DNA of 48,051 nucleotides from UBA5266 sp002411545 (GTDB lineage: Bacteria > Bacteroidota > Bacteroidia > Bacteroidales > WCHB1-69), in NCBI GenBank assembly GCA_028693085.1, contig JAQUWC010000007.1, positions 1 to 48,051 of the forward strand. Reading direction: 5' to 3'. A program made the translations under genes and the position numbers. This document shows, piece by piece, positions 33,896 through 42,592 of the stretch (position 1 is the stretch's first letter; the number at the start of each line of letters is the position of its first letter). The notes below the pieces were generated by a model. It was given only the letters and a program-made list of their open reading frames with translations. It was not told the DNA's origin and searched no databases.

Positions 33896-35626
33896 TTATT
33901 TTTCTTTTCGTTGAAGAGGAATCGGTCCGGCTTCAGACACAAAATAAACCATGCCCGATTTAGTGACCAATAAATGTTGATTGCCAAACATAACTTCCGC
34001 TATGGTATCTGCCACATCTGTATTGATTAAGAAATCACTTAAAACCATATTCGATTCTTTATCATAAAGCAAAAGAGTATCATTTTTACTTTGATAGGAA
34101 TTAATGGTTAAGCCTTGGTATTGATTAAATTCAGTAAATTGAACAGAAGTACTGTCGAAAATACGTTCTTCCATGTCATCTTGAACAATATAGAACGTAT
34201 TTTGTGTTAAATATTCTTTGATGCCATCTCTGCTCAATGTAATTTCTGTATTTTCCGCTTGATGTTCTTTTTCAAAATAACTCCTTAGGGTCTTTTCTCC
34301 GATAAAAGTAAGAGCTCCTGCAAAATACCCAATAAGAGCTATCCAAGATATTCTTTTAAGATACCAAATAAAATCTATTTTTTCCATTCCCATCACTGCC
34401 ACACCAGCTGCCGAACCAATGATAAGTATACTTCCACCTGTACCGGCACAATAGGCCAATATTTCCCAAAAATAATGATCCATATAAAAAGAATACATCC
34501 CCATAGCTCCTGCCACTAAAGGTACATTATCCACAACAGATGATAATAAACCAATAATAATATTAATTACATAGTATTTTTCAGGTTCCGCTAAATTAAT
34601 GGTATCCAACTTTGTAGACAATAAATCCAAATGACCTACTGTTGCTAACGCATTTACAGCTATCAAAATACCTAAAAAGAAAAGGATACTGGGAACATCT
34701 ATCTTAGTAATTATCGTTGATATGGAATATCGACTACGCACTTCATGTTTATCTTTACGATGAATGATTTCCGAAGTAACCCATAGTACGCCTAATCCGC
34801 CTAACATGCCTAAATAAGGAGGTAAGTGGGTGATAGTTTTAAATATCGGAACAAACAATAATGCTCCTACTCCCATACATAAAAATAATATACTTTGCCA
34901 TTGAGCACAGGATGTTGTATCATCAGCATATTGTTTGACTTGCGGACGTTCCACACTTCCTTTCAACATAAAAGATAGAACAATCAAAGGTACAATCAAT
35001 GACATTAAGCTTGCAAAGAATGTCATTTCAATAATATTAAGGGTGGATACTTTTCCGGCAACCCAGAGCATAATGGTCGTTACGTCTCCTATGGGCGACC
35101 ATGCCCCTCCCGAATTGGCAGCTATAATAACCATACTGGCATAAAACCAACGATCTTTTTTGTCGAAAATTAATTTACGCAACAAAGCTACCATGACGAT
35201 GGATGTAGTCAAATTATCCAATACAGCTGACATGAAAAATGTTAATATGGATATCACCCATAATAATTTCACTTTGCGTGTTGTTTGTATTTTGTCGGTA
35301 ATAATTTTAAATCCTTCTTGGGTATCGATTAATTCCACTATCGTCATGGCTCCCAAAAGAAAGAAGATGATTTCCGAAACTTCTCCCAATGCATGTATCA
35401 GTTGGGAGTGTACTAACCAATCCAAATAAGCCGAACCCGGATGACTCATGATATAATCACGAAAAGAATCGGTGTTGATTAAGATAGCTTCACCTCCTAT
35501 GGCAGCACAAACCCATAAAAAAACGGCTAACAATAACGCTGTAGCCGATTTATTTACCTTTAAGGGATGTTCAAGCGCTATGAACGTATAGCCTACCACG
35601 AACAAAACAATCATAAAAACAAACAT
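33896..35626 (-). CDS. nhaD: NhaD-type Na+/H+ antiporter with C-terminal extension
   Basis: The 576-residue protein has about a dozen membrane segments in residues 1-445. It carries the NhaD/ArsB-type motifs FFLLGAMTIVELIDTQEGF, SAVLDNLTTSIVMVALL, GGAWSPIGDVTTIMLW and LLSSVVDNVPLVAGAMGMY; the paired Asp-Asn sites are the likely ion path. NhaD exports Na+ (or Li+) in exchange for protons. The last about 120 residues are soluble and absent from the tandem copy upstream; they contain short beta-like strings such as LLLYDKESNMVLSDF and HLLVTKSGMVYFV. Its role is unknown, possibly sensing or regulatory. It has its own promoter box at 35671-35679. Confidence 0.9.
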   Translation of the reverse strand: MFVFMIVLFVVGYTFIALEHPLKVNKSATALLLAVFLWVCAAIGGEAILINTDSFRDYIMSHPGSAYLDWLVHSQLIHALGEVSEIIFFLLGAMTIVELIDTQEGFKIITDKIQTTRKVKLLWVISILTFFMSAVLDNLTTSIVMVALLRKLIFDKKDRWFYASMVIIAANSGGAWSPIGDVTTIMLWVAGKVSTLNIIEMTFFASLMSLIVPLIVLSFMLKGSVERPQVKQYADDTTSCAQWQSILFLCMGVGALLFVPIFKTITHLPPYLGMLGGLGVLWVTSEIIHRKDKHEVRSRYSISTIITKIDVPSILFFLGILIAVNALATVGHLDLLSTKLDTINLAEPEKYYVINIIIGLLSSVVDNVPLVAGAMGMYSFYMDHYFWEILAYCAGTGGSILIIGSAAGVAVMGMEKIDFIWYLKRISWIALIGYFAGALTFIGEKTLRSYFEKEHQAENTEITLSRDGIKEYLTQNTFYIVQDDMEERIFDSTSVQFTEFNQYQGLTINSYQSKNDTLLLYDKESNMVLSDFLINTDVADTIAEVMFGNQHLLVTKSGMVYFVSEAGPIPLQRKEK

Positions 35627-35670
35627 ATTACCTTAATTTTAGTTGTTAATATTTTTAATTTTTTAAAAAC

Positions 35671-35679
35671 GCAAAGGTA
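35671..35679 (-). promoter_or_regulatory. Promoter -7 box for nhaD (extended copy)
   Basis: TACCTTTGC on the minus strand fits TAnnTTTGC, 44 bases before the ATG at 35626. Confidence 0.65.
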
Positions 35680-35787
35680 TAATATTTTTTTAACAAATCA
35701 TAATTTATTAAAAATCGGGGTGATTCTTTTTAGCATATGAATAATTAGCGCTCTGTTTTCAAGGGGTTTTCGTTTCCCCAAAAAAAT

Positions 35788-35820
35788 AGTCAGGGGGTGA
35801 TTTTGATTCACCCCCTGACT
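35788..35820 (-). terminator. GC-rich terminator after the second nhaD
   Basis: A perfect 13 bp stem AGTCAGGGGGTGA / TCACCCCCTGACT with a 7-base loop is followed on the minus strand by TATTTTTTT. A further GGGG/CCCC mini-stem lies at 35763-35779. Confidence 0.85.
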
Positions 35821-35827
35821 TAATTCA

Positions 35828-35853
35828 TAGAGATGTACAATCGTGCGTCTCTA
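35828..35853. repeat. Imperfect GAGACGCA-type inverted repeat
   Basis: TAGAGATGTAC and GTGCGTCTCTA form an 11 bp stem (two G-T wobbles) around a 4-base loop. From memory, related AGAGACGCAC-type hairpins are common intergenic filler in several phyla; only one copy is seen here. Confidence 0.4.
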
Positions 35854-35885
35854 CATCGTATTTCGTAATTTTTAATTTGTAATTA

Positions 35886-37331
35886 TCAAGGAATCAGATA
35901 GATATTTTCGGACAATAAATTTCCGGCATTTTCTTGACTATGTATTACTTCAACAGTTTGTTCCTTTTTATTATCTTCAAAATGTTTACGTATGGCTTTT
36001 TCTCCGATAAAAGCACCGGCACCGGCCAAATAACCTATCAAAGCAATGCCCGATATTCTCTTTAAATACCAAATGAAATCAATTTTTTCCATTCCCATCA
36101 CAGCTACACCGGCAGCGGAACCGATAATCAATATACTTCCGCCTGTTCCGGCGCAATAAGCCAACATTTCCCAAAAATAATGATCCATCGGGAAAGAATA
36201 CATTCCCATACCGGCTGCCACCAAAGGGACATTATCAACTACCGATGATAATAAACCGATGATAACATTGATTAAATAATATTTTTCAGGTTCCGGCAAA
36301 TTAATAGTATCCAAATTGGTTGCCAACAAACCCAAATGACCCACGGTTGTTAAAGCATTCACAGCCATTAATATGCCTAAAAAGAAAAGGATGCTGGCAA
36401 CATCCACTCTTTTTATAACGGTTGTAACGGCATATCTTTGTTTGATATCACCCTTATCTTTACGATGCACAATCTCGGAAACCACCCATAATACGGAAAC
36501 ACCACCCAATATAGCTAAATAAGGAGGCAATCCTGTCAAAGATTTAAATACGGGTGTAAATAATAAAGCACCAACGCCTAAACACAAGAATAAGGTACGT
36601 TGCCATTGGGGTGTTGATTGATTTTCTATTGTATTCTCCACTAAATCTGGCCGTTGAATTTCGCCTTTTATCATAAAGGACAAGATTATCAAAGGCACAA
36701 GGATAGATGCCAAACTTGCCATAAAAGTCATCTCCATGATGTTCAAAGTCGAAACCTTACCAGCCACCCATAACATAATAGTGGTCACGTCCCCTATCGG
36801 TGACCAAGCACCTCCAGCATTGGCGGCAAGGATAACCATACTGGCAAAAAACCATCTCTCTTTTTTATCTCCTATTAATTTACGCAGTAAAGCGACCATG
36901 ATAATAGCCGTTGTCATATTATCCAAAACAGAAGATAAGAAAAAAGTCAATATGGATATGATCCACAAAAGACTGACCTTTTTGGTTGCTTTGATCCTAT
37001 CGGTAATGATCCTGAAACCTTCTTGTGTATCTACCAATTCAACAATAATCATGGCTCCGAGTAAGAAAAAGACAATGGATGAGACTTCACCCAAGGATGT
37101 AACTAATTTAGAATCAACCAACCACTCTTTAAATTCACTTCCGGGATGGTTCATCAAAAATTCACGCAAAGAGCTTGGATCAACTAATAATTGTTCACCA
37201 CCAATAGCAGCACAAACCCACAAAATAATGCCTAAAAATAACGCAGTAGCCGATTTGCTAACTTTAATCGGATGCTCTAGGGCTATGAGGACATAGCCTA
37301 CCACAAACAATACAATCATTAAAATAAACAT
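35886..37331 (-). CDS. nhaD: NhaD-type Na+/H+ antiporter (standard length)
   Basis: The 481-residue membrane protein is collinear with the tandem copy at 33896-35626 and clearly similar over the first about 450 residues. The motifs VELVDTQEGFRIITDRI, SSVLDNMTTAIIMVALL and GGAWSPIGDVTTIMLWVAGKVSTLN are identical or nearly so. It ends soon after the last helix, with a short polar tail. It is expected to exchange Na+ for H+ in the inner membrane. A long leader of about 190 bases separates its promoter box (37527-37535) from the ATG, and that leader contains an inverted-repeat element. Confidence 0.92.
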   Translation of the reverse strand: MFILMIVLFVVGYVLIALEHPIKVSKSATALFLGIILWVCAAIGGEQLLVDPSSLREFLMNHPGSEFKEWLVDSKLVTSLGEVSSIVFFLLGAMIIVELVDTQEGFRIITDRIKATKKVSLLWIISILTFFLSSVLDNMTTAIIMVALLRKLIGDKKERWFFASMVILAANAGGAWSPIGDVTTIMLWVAGKVSTLNIMEMTFMASLASILVPLIILSFMIKGEIQRPDLVENTIENQSTPQWQRTLFLCLGVGALLFTPVFKSLTGLPPYLAILGGVSVLWVVSEIVHRKDKGDIKQRYAVTTVIKRVDVASILFFLGILMAVNALTTVGHLGLLATNLDTINLPEPEKYYLINVIIGLLSSVVDNVPLVAAGMGMYSFPMDHYFWEMLAYCAGTGGSILIIGSAAGVAVMGMEKIDFIWYLKRISGIALIGYLAGAGAFIGEKAIRKHFEDNKKEQTVEVIHSQENAGNLLSENIYLIP

Positions 37332-37351
37332 ATTCCTTTTGTTTTAATTAT

Positions 37352-37499
37352 TAATCACTATTGTCCGATAAAAAATTATTAAATTCATACAATGGATTGA
37401 TAACCGTATATTTGTGTGTTATAAAAAAACGTGGGGCTTGTTGTTTGTAATTGAATGATATTAAATGTGTTAAATGAACTTATCGGACAATAATGATTA
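37352..37499. mobile_element. Small element with TTGTCCGATA/TATCGGACAA inverted ends (MITE-like)
   Basis: The left end TAATCACTATTGTCCGATA (37352-37370) and the right end TATCGGACAATAATGATTA (37481-37499) are inverted copies with one mismatch over 19 bases and 110 bases between. It encodes nothing. The same core ends recur at 46243/46409 and singly at 44685. It lies between the nhaD promoter and start codon, so it would be transcribed into the leader. A mobile origin is an inference from the paired ends. Confidence 0.45.
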
Positions 37500-37526
37500 T
37501 TAATATTTTTTTTTATTTAAAACGGC

Positions 37527-37535
37527 GCAAAAGTA
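37527..37535 (-). promoter_or_regulatory. Promoter -7 box for nhaD (standard copy)
   Basis: TACTTTTGC on the minus strand is an exact TAnnTTTGC match. It lies 196 bases before the ATG, leaving an unusually long leader. Confidence 0.6.
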
Positions 37536-37689
37536 TCCTTTTTTTTCATTCAATATATCATTCAAAAGAAAAATGTAAAAATTATAGATATCAATGCATA
37601 CACTGCCTTTATAAGGTTAAAAATCGCAAACCGCAGCTCACAAGGAAATTATGAATTATGAATTGTTTTTCGTACCGAAAAATCATTAG

Positions 37690-37718
37690 TCAGGGGGTAA
37701 TTGGGATTCTCCCCCTGA
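37690..37718 (-). terminator. Terminator-like hairpin after leuS
   Basis: TCAGGGGG (37690-37697) pairs with CCCCCTGA (37711-37718), with a T-containing tail on the minus strand. The AGTCAGGGGGT arm is the same as in the hairpin after nhaD at 35788. Confidence 0.65.
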
Positions 37719-37752
37719 TTTAATCTAAAAAACAGTAATATTTACTATCGTT

Positions 37753-40533
37753 TTAAACAACAATATTGACGATTTTCTTGGGTACAATGATTATTTTCTT
37801 GGGTGGCTTGCCCTGTAACCATTTTTGAGCTTCGGGAGCTGACAAAACGCTTTTCTCCATTTCTTCATTCGACATATCGACGGGTAAACACAACACAAAG
37901 CGCATCTTACCGTTAAAAGACACAGGATAGTTATAAGTGTTTTCTATTAAATATTTCTCATCCCAAACGGGGAAGGGTGCATAGCTGATGCTTTCGGTAT
38001 GTCCTAACATCTCCCACAATTCTTCGGCTATGTGGGGAGCAAAGGGAGATAGTAGAATGCAAAGAGGTTCCAGAATGTCTCGTTTATTACATTTCAACTC
38101 CGTTAATTCGTTCACACATATCATAAACGTGCTCACAGAGGTGTTATACGACATGCGTTCAATGTCTTCTTCTATCTTTTTTATGGTTTTATGCAATACT
38201 TTCCATTCCTCGAAAACAGCTTCATCTTCGCTTACAAAGAATGTATTATCGGCCGTATGATACAAACGCCAGAACTTTTTCAGAAAACGAAATACGCCTT
38301 CAATGCCTTTGGTATCCCAGGGTTTGGATTGTTCGATAGGACCGAGAAACATTTCATACATACGTAAGGTGTCAGCACCATACTTTTCAACGATATCATC
38401 CGGATTTTGTACATTATATAAGGATTTCGACATCTTTTCGATTTCATATCCGCAAATGTATTTACCATCTTCCAATATAAATTCGGCACCTTCGAAGGAT
38501 TTATATCTTTTCCTGAAAGCATCTATATCCAACACATCATTATCGACCATATTAATATCCACATGTATGGCATCGGTTTCATAAGAATCTTTTAAATGAT
38601 AGGAAACATAGGTGTTGCTTCCTTTGATTCTATACACAAAATTGGAACGTCCTTGTATCATTCCCTGGTTGACAATCTTTTGAAAAGGTTCTTCTTCGCA
38701 TGCTAAACCAATATCATACAAGAATTTATTCCAAAAACGGGCATACAATAAATGTCCGGTAGCATGTTCCAATCCACCGACATACAAATCGACGTTTCTC
38801 CAGTATTGATTGGCTTCTTTCGAAAAGTAAGCTTGGTCGTTATGAGGGTCCATATATCTTAAATAATAGGCATTGGAGCCGGCAAAACCCGGCATGGTAT
38901 TATAATCGAGGGGATATCCCTTATGCGTCCAGTTTTTGGCACGGGCCAAGGGAGGTTCTCCCAATGCGGTCGGCAAATAGGCATCTACTTCGGGTAAAAC
39001 CAATGGTAGTTCCTCTTCGGGTAACACATAAGGGATACAATCTTTGAAATAAACAGGAAAAGGTTCGCCCCAATAACGCTGCCGACTGAAAATAGCATCG
39101 CGTAAACGATAATTCACCGTACCGTAACCTATGTTCATGGCTTTAACCTTTGCTATCACTTCCTGAATGGCTTTATTTACCGGTAAATGATTAATGAAAT
39201 CGGAATTAATGCAATAGCCTTCTTTCGAGTCCTTGGCTTCCGTCCATGCAGCCGTATCTTCGGGTTCTTCTCCTTTGGGTACGATCACCTGAACAATAGG
39301 AAGCTCAAAATGTCGAGCAAAAGCAAAATCTCGGCTGTCGTGTGCCGGTACTGCCATGATAGATCCGGTACCATATCCGGCCAGTACATAATCTGCAATC
39401 CAGATAGGAATGCGTTCTTGGGTAAATGGATGTATGGCAAATGCGCCGGTAAAAACGCCGCTTACTTTTTTTACTTCGGTTAAACGCTCTCTTTCACAAC
39501 GATTTTTAGCCCAACATACATATTTATCGACTTCTTCTTTTTGTTCTGATGTTGTTAATTGATCAATCAAAGGATGTTCCGGACAAAGCACCATAAAGCT
39601 CACTCCGAAAATGGTATCGGGTCGGGTAGTAAACACATCTACACTACCCGAATGCCCCTCAATGGCAAACTGAATATATGCTCCTTCACTCCTTCCTATC
39701 CAATTGCGTTGTATTTCCTTTAAAGAATCCGAACATTCCAGGGAATCCAATCCTTCCAACAAACGTTCGGCATAAGCCGTAATCCGTAAGGACCATTGTC
39801 GCATCAGCTTACGCTCAACCGGACATCCTCCGCGAACAGAGCTGCCGTTCACCACTTCGTCGTTAGCCAGAACGGTACCCAATTGTGGACACCAGTTCAC
39901 CATACAATCCGATAAATAAACTAAGCGATAATCCATCAATATGCTTTGTTGTTCTTCTTCTGTTTTATTTTTCCATTCTTCAGCCGTGAAGCGATGCGTA
40001 CGACTGCATGCGATATCAAGGCCTTCCGTTCCTGTCGCTTCAAAGGCTTCTATCAATTCACGAATAGGAATGGCCTTTTTAGCCTGATTACAATAACAGC
40101 TGTTATATAGTTGTATAAAACACCATTGCGTCCATTTATAATAGGCAGAGTCGCAGGTTCTGACTTCCCTGTCCCAATCGAAGGATAGTCCTAATTTATC
40201 CAATTGTTCCCGATAGCGTTTGATGTTAATTTCTGTAGTAATAGCCGGATGTTGACCGGTTTCAATGGCATATTGTTCAGCCGGTAATCCAAAAGCATCA
40301 TACCCCATAGGATGTAATACATTAAATCCTTTCAAACGTTTATAGCGGGCATAGATATCGCTGGCTATATAACCAAGTGGATGCCCTACATGCAATCCTG
40401 CTCCCGATGGATAAGGAAACATATCCAAGACATAATATTTTGGCTTCGATGCATGGTTTTCTGCTTTAAAGGTTTTGTGCAAAGCCCAATATTTTCTCCA
40501 CTTCTCTTCTATCTCTTTGAAATTATATTCCAT
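37753..40533 (-). CDS. leuS: Leucyl-tRNA synthetase
   Basis: The 926-residue class I synthetase has the HIGH-type motif in PYPSGAGLHVGHPLGY, the zinc/insertion region, the CP1 editing domain with FTTRPDTIFGVSFM and GYGTGSIMAVPAHDSRDFAFA, the KMSKS motif in IEKMSKSLYN, and an anticodon-binding helical domain (about 720-850) with LLSPFAPHIAEELWE. It charges tRNA-Leu and removes mischarged residues. Length fits Bacteroidota LeuRS. The ATG at 40533 follows a promoter box at 40565-40573 by about 30 bases. Confidence 0.97.
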   Translation of the reverse strand: MEYNFKEIEEKWRKYWALHKTFKAENHASKPKYYVLDMFPYPSGAGLHVGHPLGYIASDIYARYKRLKGFNVLHPMGYDAFGLPAEQYAIETGQHPAITTEINIKRYREQLDKLGLSFDWDREVRTCDSAYYKWTQWCFIQLYNSCYCNQAKKAIPIRELIEAFEATGTEGLDIACSRTHRFTAEEWKNKTEEEQQSILMDYRLVYLSDCMVNWCPQLGTVLANDEVVNGSSVRGGCPVERKLMRQWSLRITAYAERLLEGLDSLECSDSLKEIQRNWIGRSEGAYIQFAIEGHSGSVDVFTTRPDTIFGVSFMVLCPEHPLIDQLTTSEQKEEVDKYVCWAKNRCERERLTEVKKVSGVFTGAFAIHPFTQERIPIWIADYVLAGYGTGSIMAVPAHDSRDFAFARHFELPIVQVIVPKGEEPEDTAAWTEAKDSKEGYCINSDFINHLPVNKAIQEVIAKVKAMNIGYGTVNYRLRDAIFSRQRYWGEPFPVYFKDCIPYVLPEEELPLVLPEVDAYLPTALGEPPLARAKNWTHKGYPLDYNTMPGFAGSNAYYLRYMDPHNDQAYFSKEANQYWRNVDLYVGGLEHATGHLLYARFWNKFLYDIGLACEEEPFQKIVNQGMIQGRSNFVYRIKGSNTYVSYHLKDSYETDAIHVDINMVDNDVLDIDAFRKRYKSFEGAEFILEDGKYICGYEIEKMSKSLYNVQNPDDIVEKYGADTLRMYEMFLGPIEQSKPWDTKGIEGVFRFLKKFWRLYHTADNTFFVSEDEAVFEEWKVLHKTIKKIEEDIERMSYNTSVSTFMICVNELTELKCNKRDILEPLCILLSPFAPHIAEELWEMLGHTESISYAPFPVWDEKYLIENTYNYPVSFNGKMRFVLCLPVDMSNEEMEKSVLSAPEAQKWLQGKPPKKIIIVPKKIVNIVV

Positions 40534-40564
40534 ACAATCTAAACTTTTTATCGATTCAAGGCTT

Positions 40565-40573
40565 GCAAAAATA
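40565..40573 (-). promoter_or_regulatory. Promoter -7 box for leuS
   Basis: TATTTTTGC on the minus strand is an exact TAnnTTTGC match, about 31 bases before the ATG. Confidence 0.65.
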
Positions 40574-40672
40574 ACAAATTATGTTGAATAATACACTCCA
40601 ATCCCTGTAAAAGTGTATATCTTTTTTCATTTACTTATTTAATGGAAAAATGCTTAGGCTTAATACATCAGG

Positions 40673-42592
40673 CTAATCATGGAATCGCCAGGAAGCTCCG
40701 AATTTAACATGCAAGCCTTTAGCCGGATAATGAGGAATAAAATAATAGGTTTTTGGAAATACATCGGCCATGAAGTTACCAAGGACAACATGAAAATAAA
40801 AACGACTTATTTTCACATTCGCGAAGAAATCAAGGTAATAATAATTACCGATTTTCTTGTCGTTTTGAAAATAAAATTGTTGCATAACCGGATTATAGGC
40901 TTTTGCATAATAAGGGGTATTATACATCAATTCAAATCCAAACTGCAAAAACATGGCTTTTTTAAACATCCCAAAACCATAGAATATGCTTTCTCGACTG
41001 GCTAAATATGGCAATTGAATATAGGCATTGTCGGAATATTGCAAATAGGCATTCATATCGAATCCAAATCCTTTATAACGAAAAGGAATCCACGCAGCCA
41101 GTTGAAGGATATTGGCCGATTTGGAAAGTTGCATGGGATGCATATCTTGTGCCAGAATTACCGCATTTTTAAGGGTAAAATAATACAAAGAGAGGGTGTA
41201 TGGATTATATTTCCATTCTAATCCTAGATTAAAATGTTGCTGTTTACGCAAATTAGGGATATCCCAGTTATAAGTATTGGCGAAATAATAGCTATAAAAA
41301 TAATCCGCTTCATAACGGTAGCCGGCCACCTGAAATGCCAAAACATGTACGTGTGTGGAATCCTGTTTAAAATTCCATGCTATGGAAGCCTTTGCACTTA
41401 TATCGTTGGCATTGTATCCATTTATGGTATATAATACCTCTGTTTTTATATTCAATTTTCGAAACAAGCGTAGTTGCACATAGGCAAAAGGAGTAAATTG
41501 GTGGTCGTAAAAAATGTGGGAACTATCCCCTACTTTACTATATGCGTGCGACAATCCGAAGGTCATATACAAAAAATGCTTTCTCTGTTGAAAACTATCC
41601 GTATACAATGCATTCGACCACATCAAACTATTCTTGAATTGATAGGAAGTAATCGAATCGAAGGTCGATGTACTGTCGTAATTGACCACGGAATATCGAT
41701 TGATATCTACATTATTATCCTTATAAAGAGATTTCAATCGGGTGAAATTCAAATCGTGGAGTAAATAACCAAAACTCCTGTCTTTTTTGCTTGTGTCGGA
41801 AGTCGATCTATACAAGCTCAGGTATTGCCTGAAAAAGACATCATGGTCTTGATAATCGGAATTGGCATCCAATAAATTCACGGCAATGCTGCGTTCCTCC
41901 TGCCCGTTTTCAAAAGAAGTATCGTTTGAAATACCTCCATTTTCCTGCAAACGAAATAAATTATAAATATAGGCAAACGTAAATCCGTAACGATTGCTTG
42001 GGATGTGATAGGAAAAACGAGCTCCGGCATTGACATCTCGCACGGCTTGTCTGATATAAATACCTTCAGCAATGATAGTTCTAAAATCAATGCCTAATTC
42101 CATGTCTTTTACTGATTGAGCATGCACTACATTGAACAGATTCTCTTTTCCACTTGCCCATTCGTAATCGATGCGGGTATAAGATTCGGGAGTATGATAC
42201 CATTTCCAGCTATCAAACCGACGATGATATTCGTTATACGGCATGGTTTTATACGCAAATCCATGTTTCCGATTGAATTGATAATTCATGGGTATATTAG
42301 CCTGACCCACTACCCCTGCATGGGCATACAAATTTTGCGACGAAGCTAAAGTTTCGCTGCGCTGAATGCCATATATAGATGTATCAATCAGTGTATATGT
42401 TGCTATTTCAGGAAAAGATGGATTGAAATTATAAGCATATACCGGCACATAATTTTTGGCCGATTTTTCTCCCATAGGCATACCGCTCGTATCGCTCACA
42501 TTGGGATTATTTTGTGCATATAGACCGAAAAACGACATGCACAAAATAGATAAAACCAACAACTTATAAAATATTAAGCCTCTTTTTTTCAC
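40673..42592 (-). CDS. Putative porin (Porin_10-like outer membrane protein)
   Basis: The 639-residue protein has a signal peptide (about 1-26, ending GLYAQ) and then a long series of beta strands with aromatic girdles (for example RFSYHIPSNRYGFTFAYIYNLFR, FLYMTFGLSHAY, LGLEWKYNPYTLSLYYF). It ends VKFGASWRFHD, a barrel-closing strand with a penultimate His-Asp. The YHTPESYTRIDYEWASGKENLF segment is typical of the putative porin family PF14121. The start is a GTG inside a GTGA overlap (42589-42592) with the stop of the glycosyltransferase gene, which implies translational coupling. Confidence 0.85.
   Translation of the reverse strand: MKKRGLIFYKLLVLSILCMSFFGLYAQNNPNVSDTSGMPMGEKSAKNYVPVYAYNFNPSFPEIATYTLIDTSIYGIQRSETLASSQNLYAHAGVVGQANIPMNYQFNRKHGFAYKTMPYNEYHRRFDSWKWYHTPESYTRIDYEWASGKENLFNVVHAQSVKDMELGIDFRTIIAEGIYIRQAVRDVNAGARFSYHIPSNRYGFTFAYIYNLFRLQENGGISNDTSFENGQEERSIAVNLLDANSDYQDHDVFFRQYLSLYRSTSDTSKKDRSFGYLLHDLNFTRLKSLYKDNNVDINRYSVVNYDSTSTFDSITSYQFKNSLMWSNALYTDSFQQRKHFLYMTFGLSHAYSKVGDSSHIFYDHQFTPFAYVQLRLFRKLNIKTEVLYTINGYNANDISAKASIAWNFKQDSTHVHVLAFQVAGYRYEADYFYSYYFANTYNWDIPNLRKQQHFNLGLEWKYNPYTLSLYYFTLKNAVILAQDMHPMQLSKSANILQLAAWIPFRYKGFGFDMNAYLQYSDNAYIQLPYLASRESIFYGFGMFKKAMFLQFGFELMYNTPYYAKAYNPVMQQFYFQNDKKIGNYYYLDFFANVKISRFYFHVVLGNFMADVFPKTYYFIPHYPAKGLHVKFGASWRFHD

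Larger units (their letters stand above)
37332..37752. other. Intergenic region between nhaD and leuS
   Basis: These 421 bases hold the inverted-ended element 37352-37499, the nhaD promoter box 37527-37535, and the leuS terminator-like hairpin 37690-37718. Around 37654-37670 there is a short tandem ATTATGAATTATGAATT typical of low-complexity filler. No coding frame was found. Confidence 0.55.

Noticed and set aside
40679..42349. Several plus-strand reading frames of 66-108 codons opposite the putative porin
   Set aside because: They lie fully antisense to a convincing barrel protein, have no ribosome binding sites and no family resemblance.
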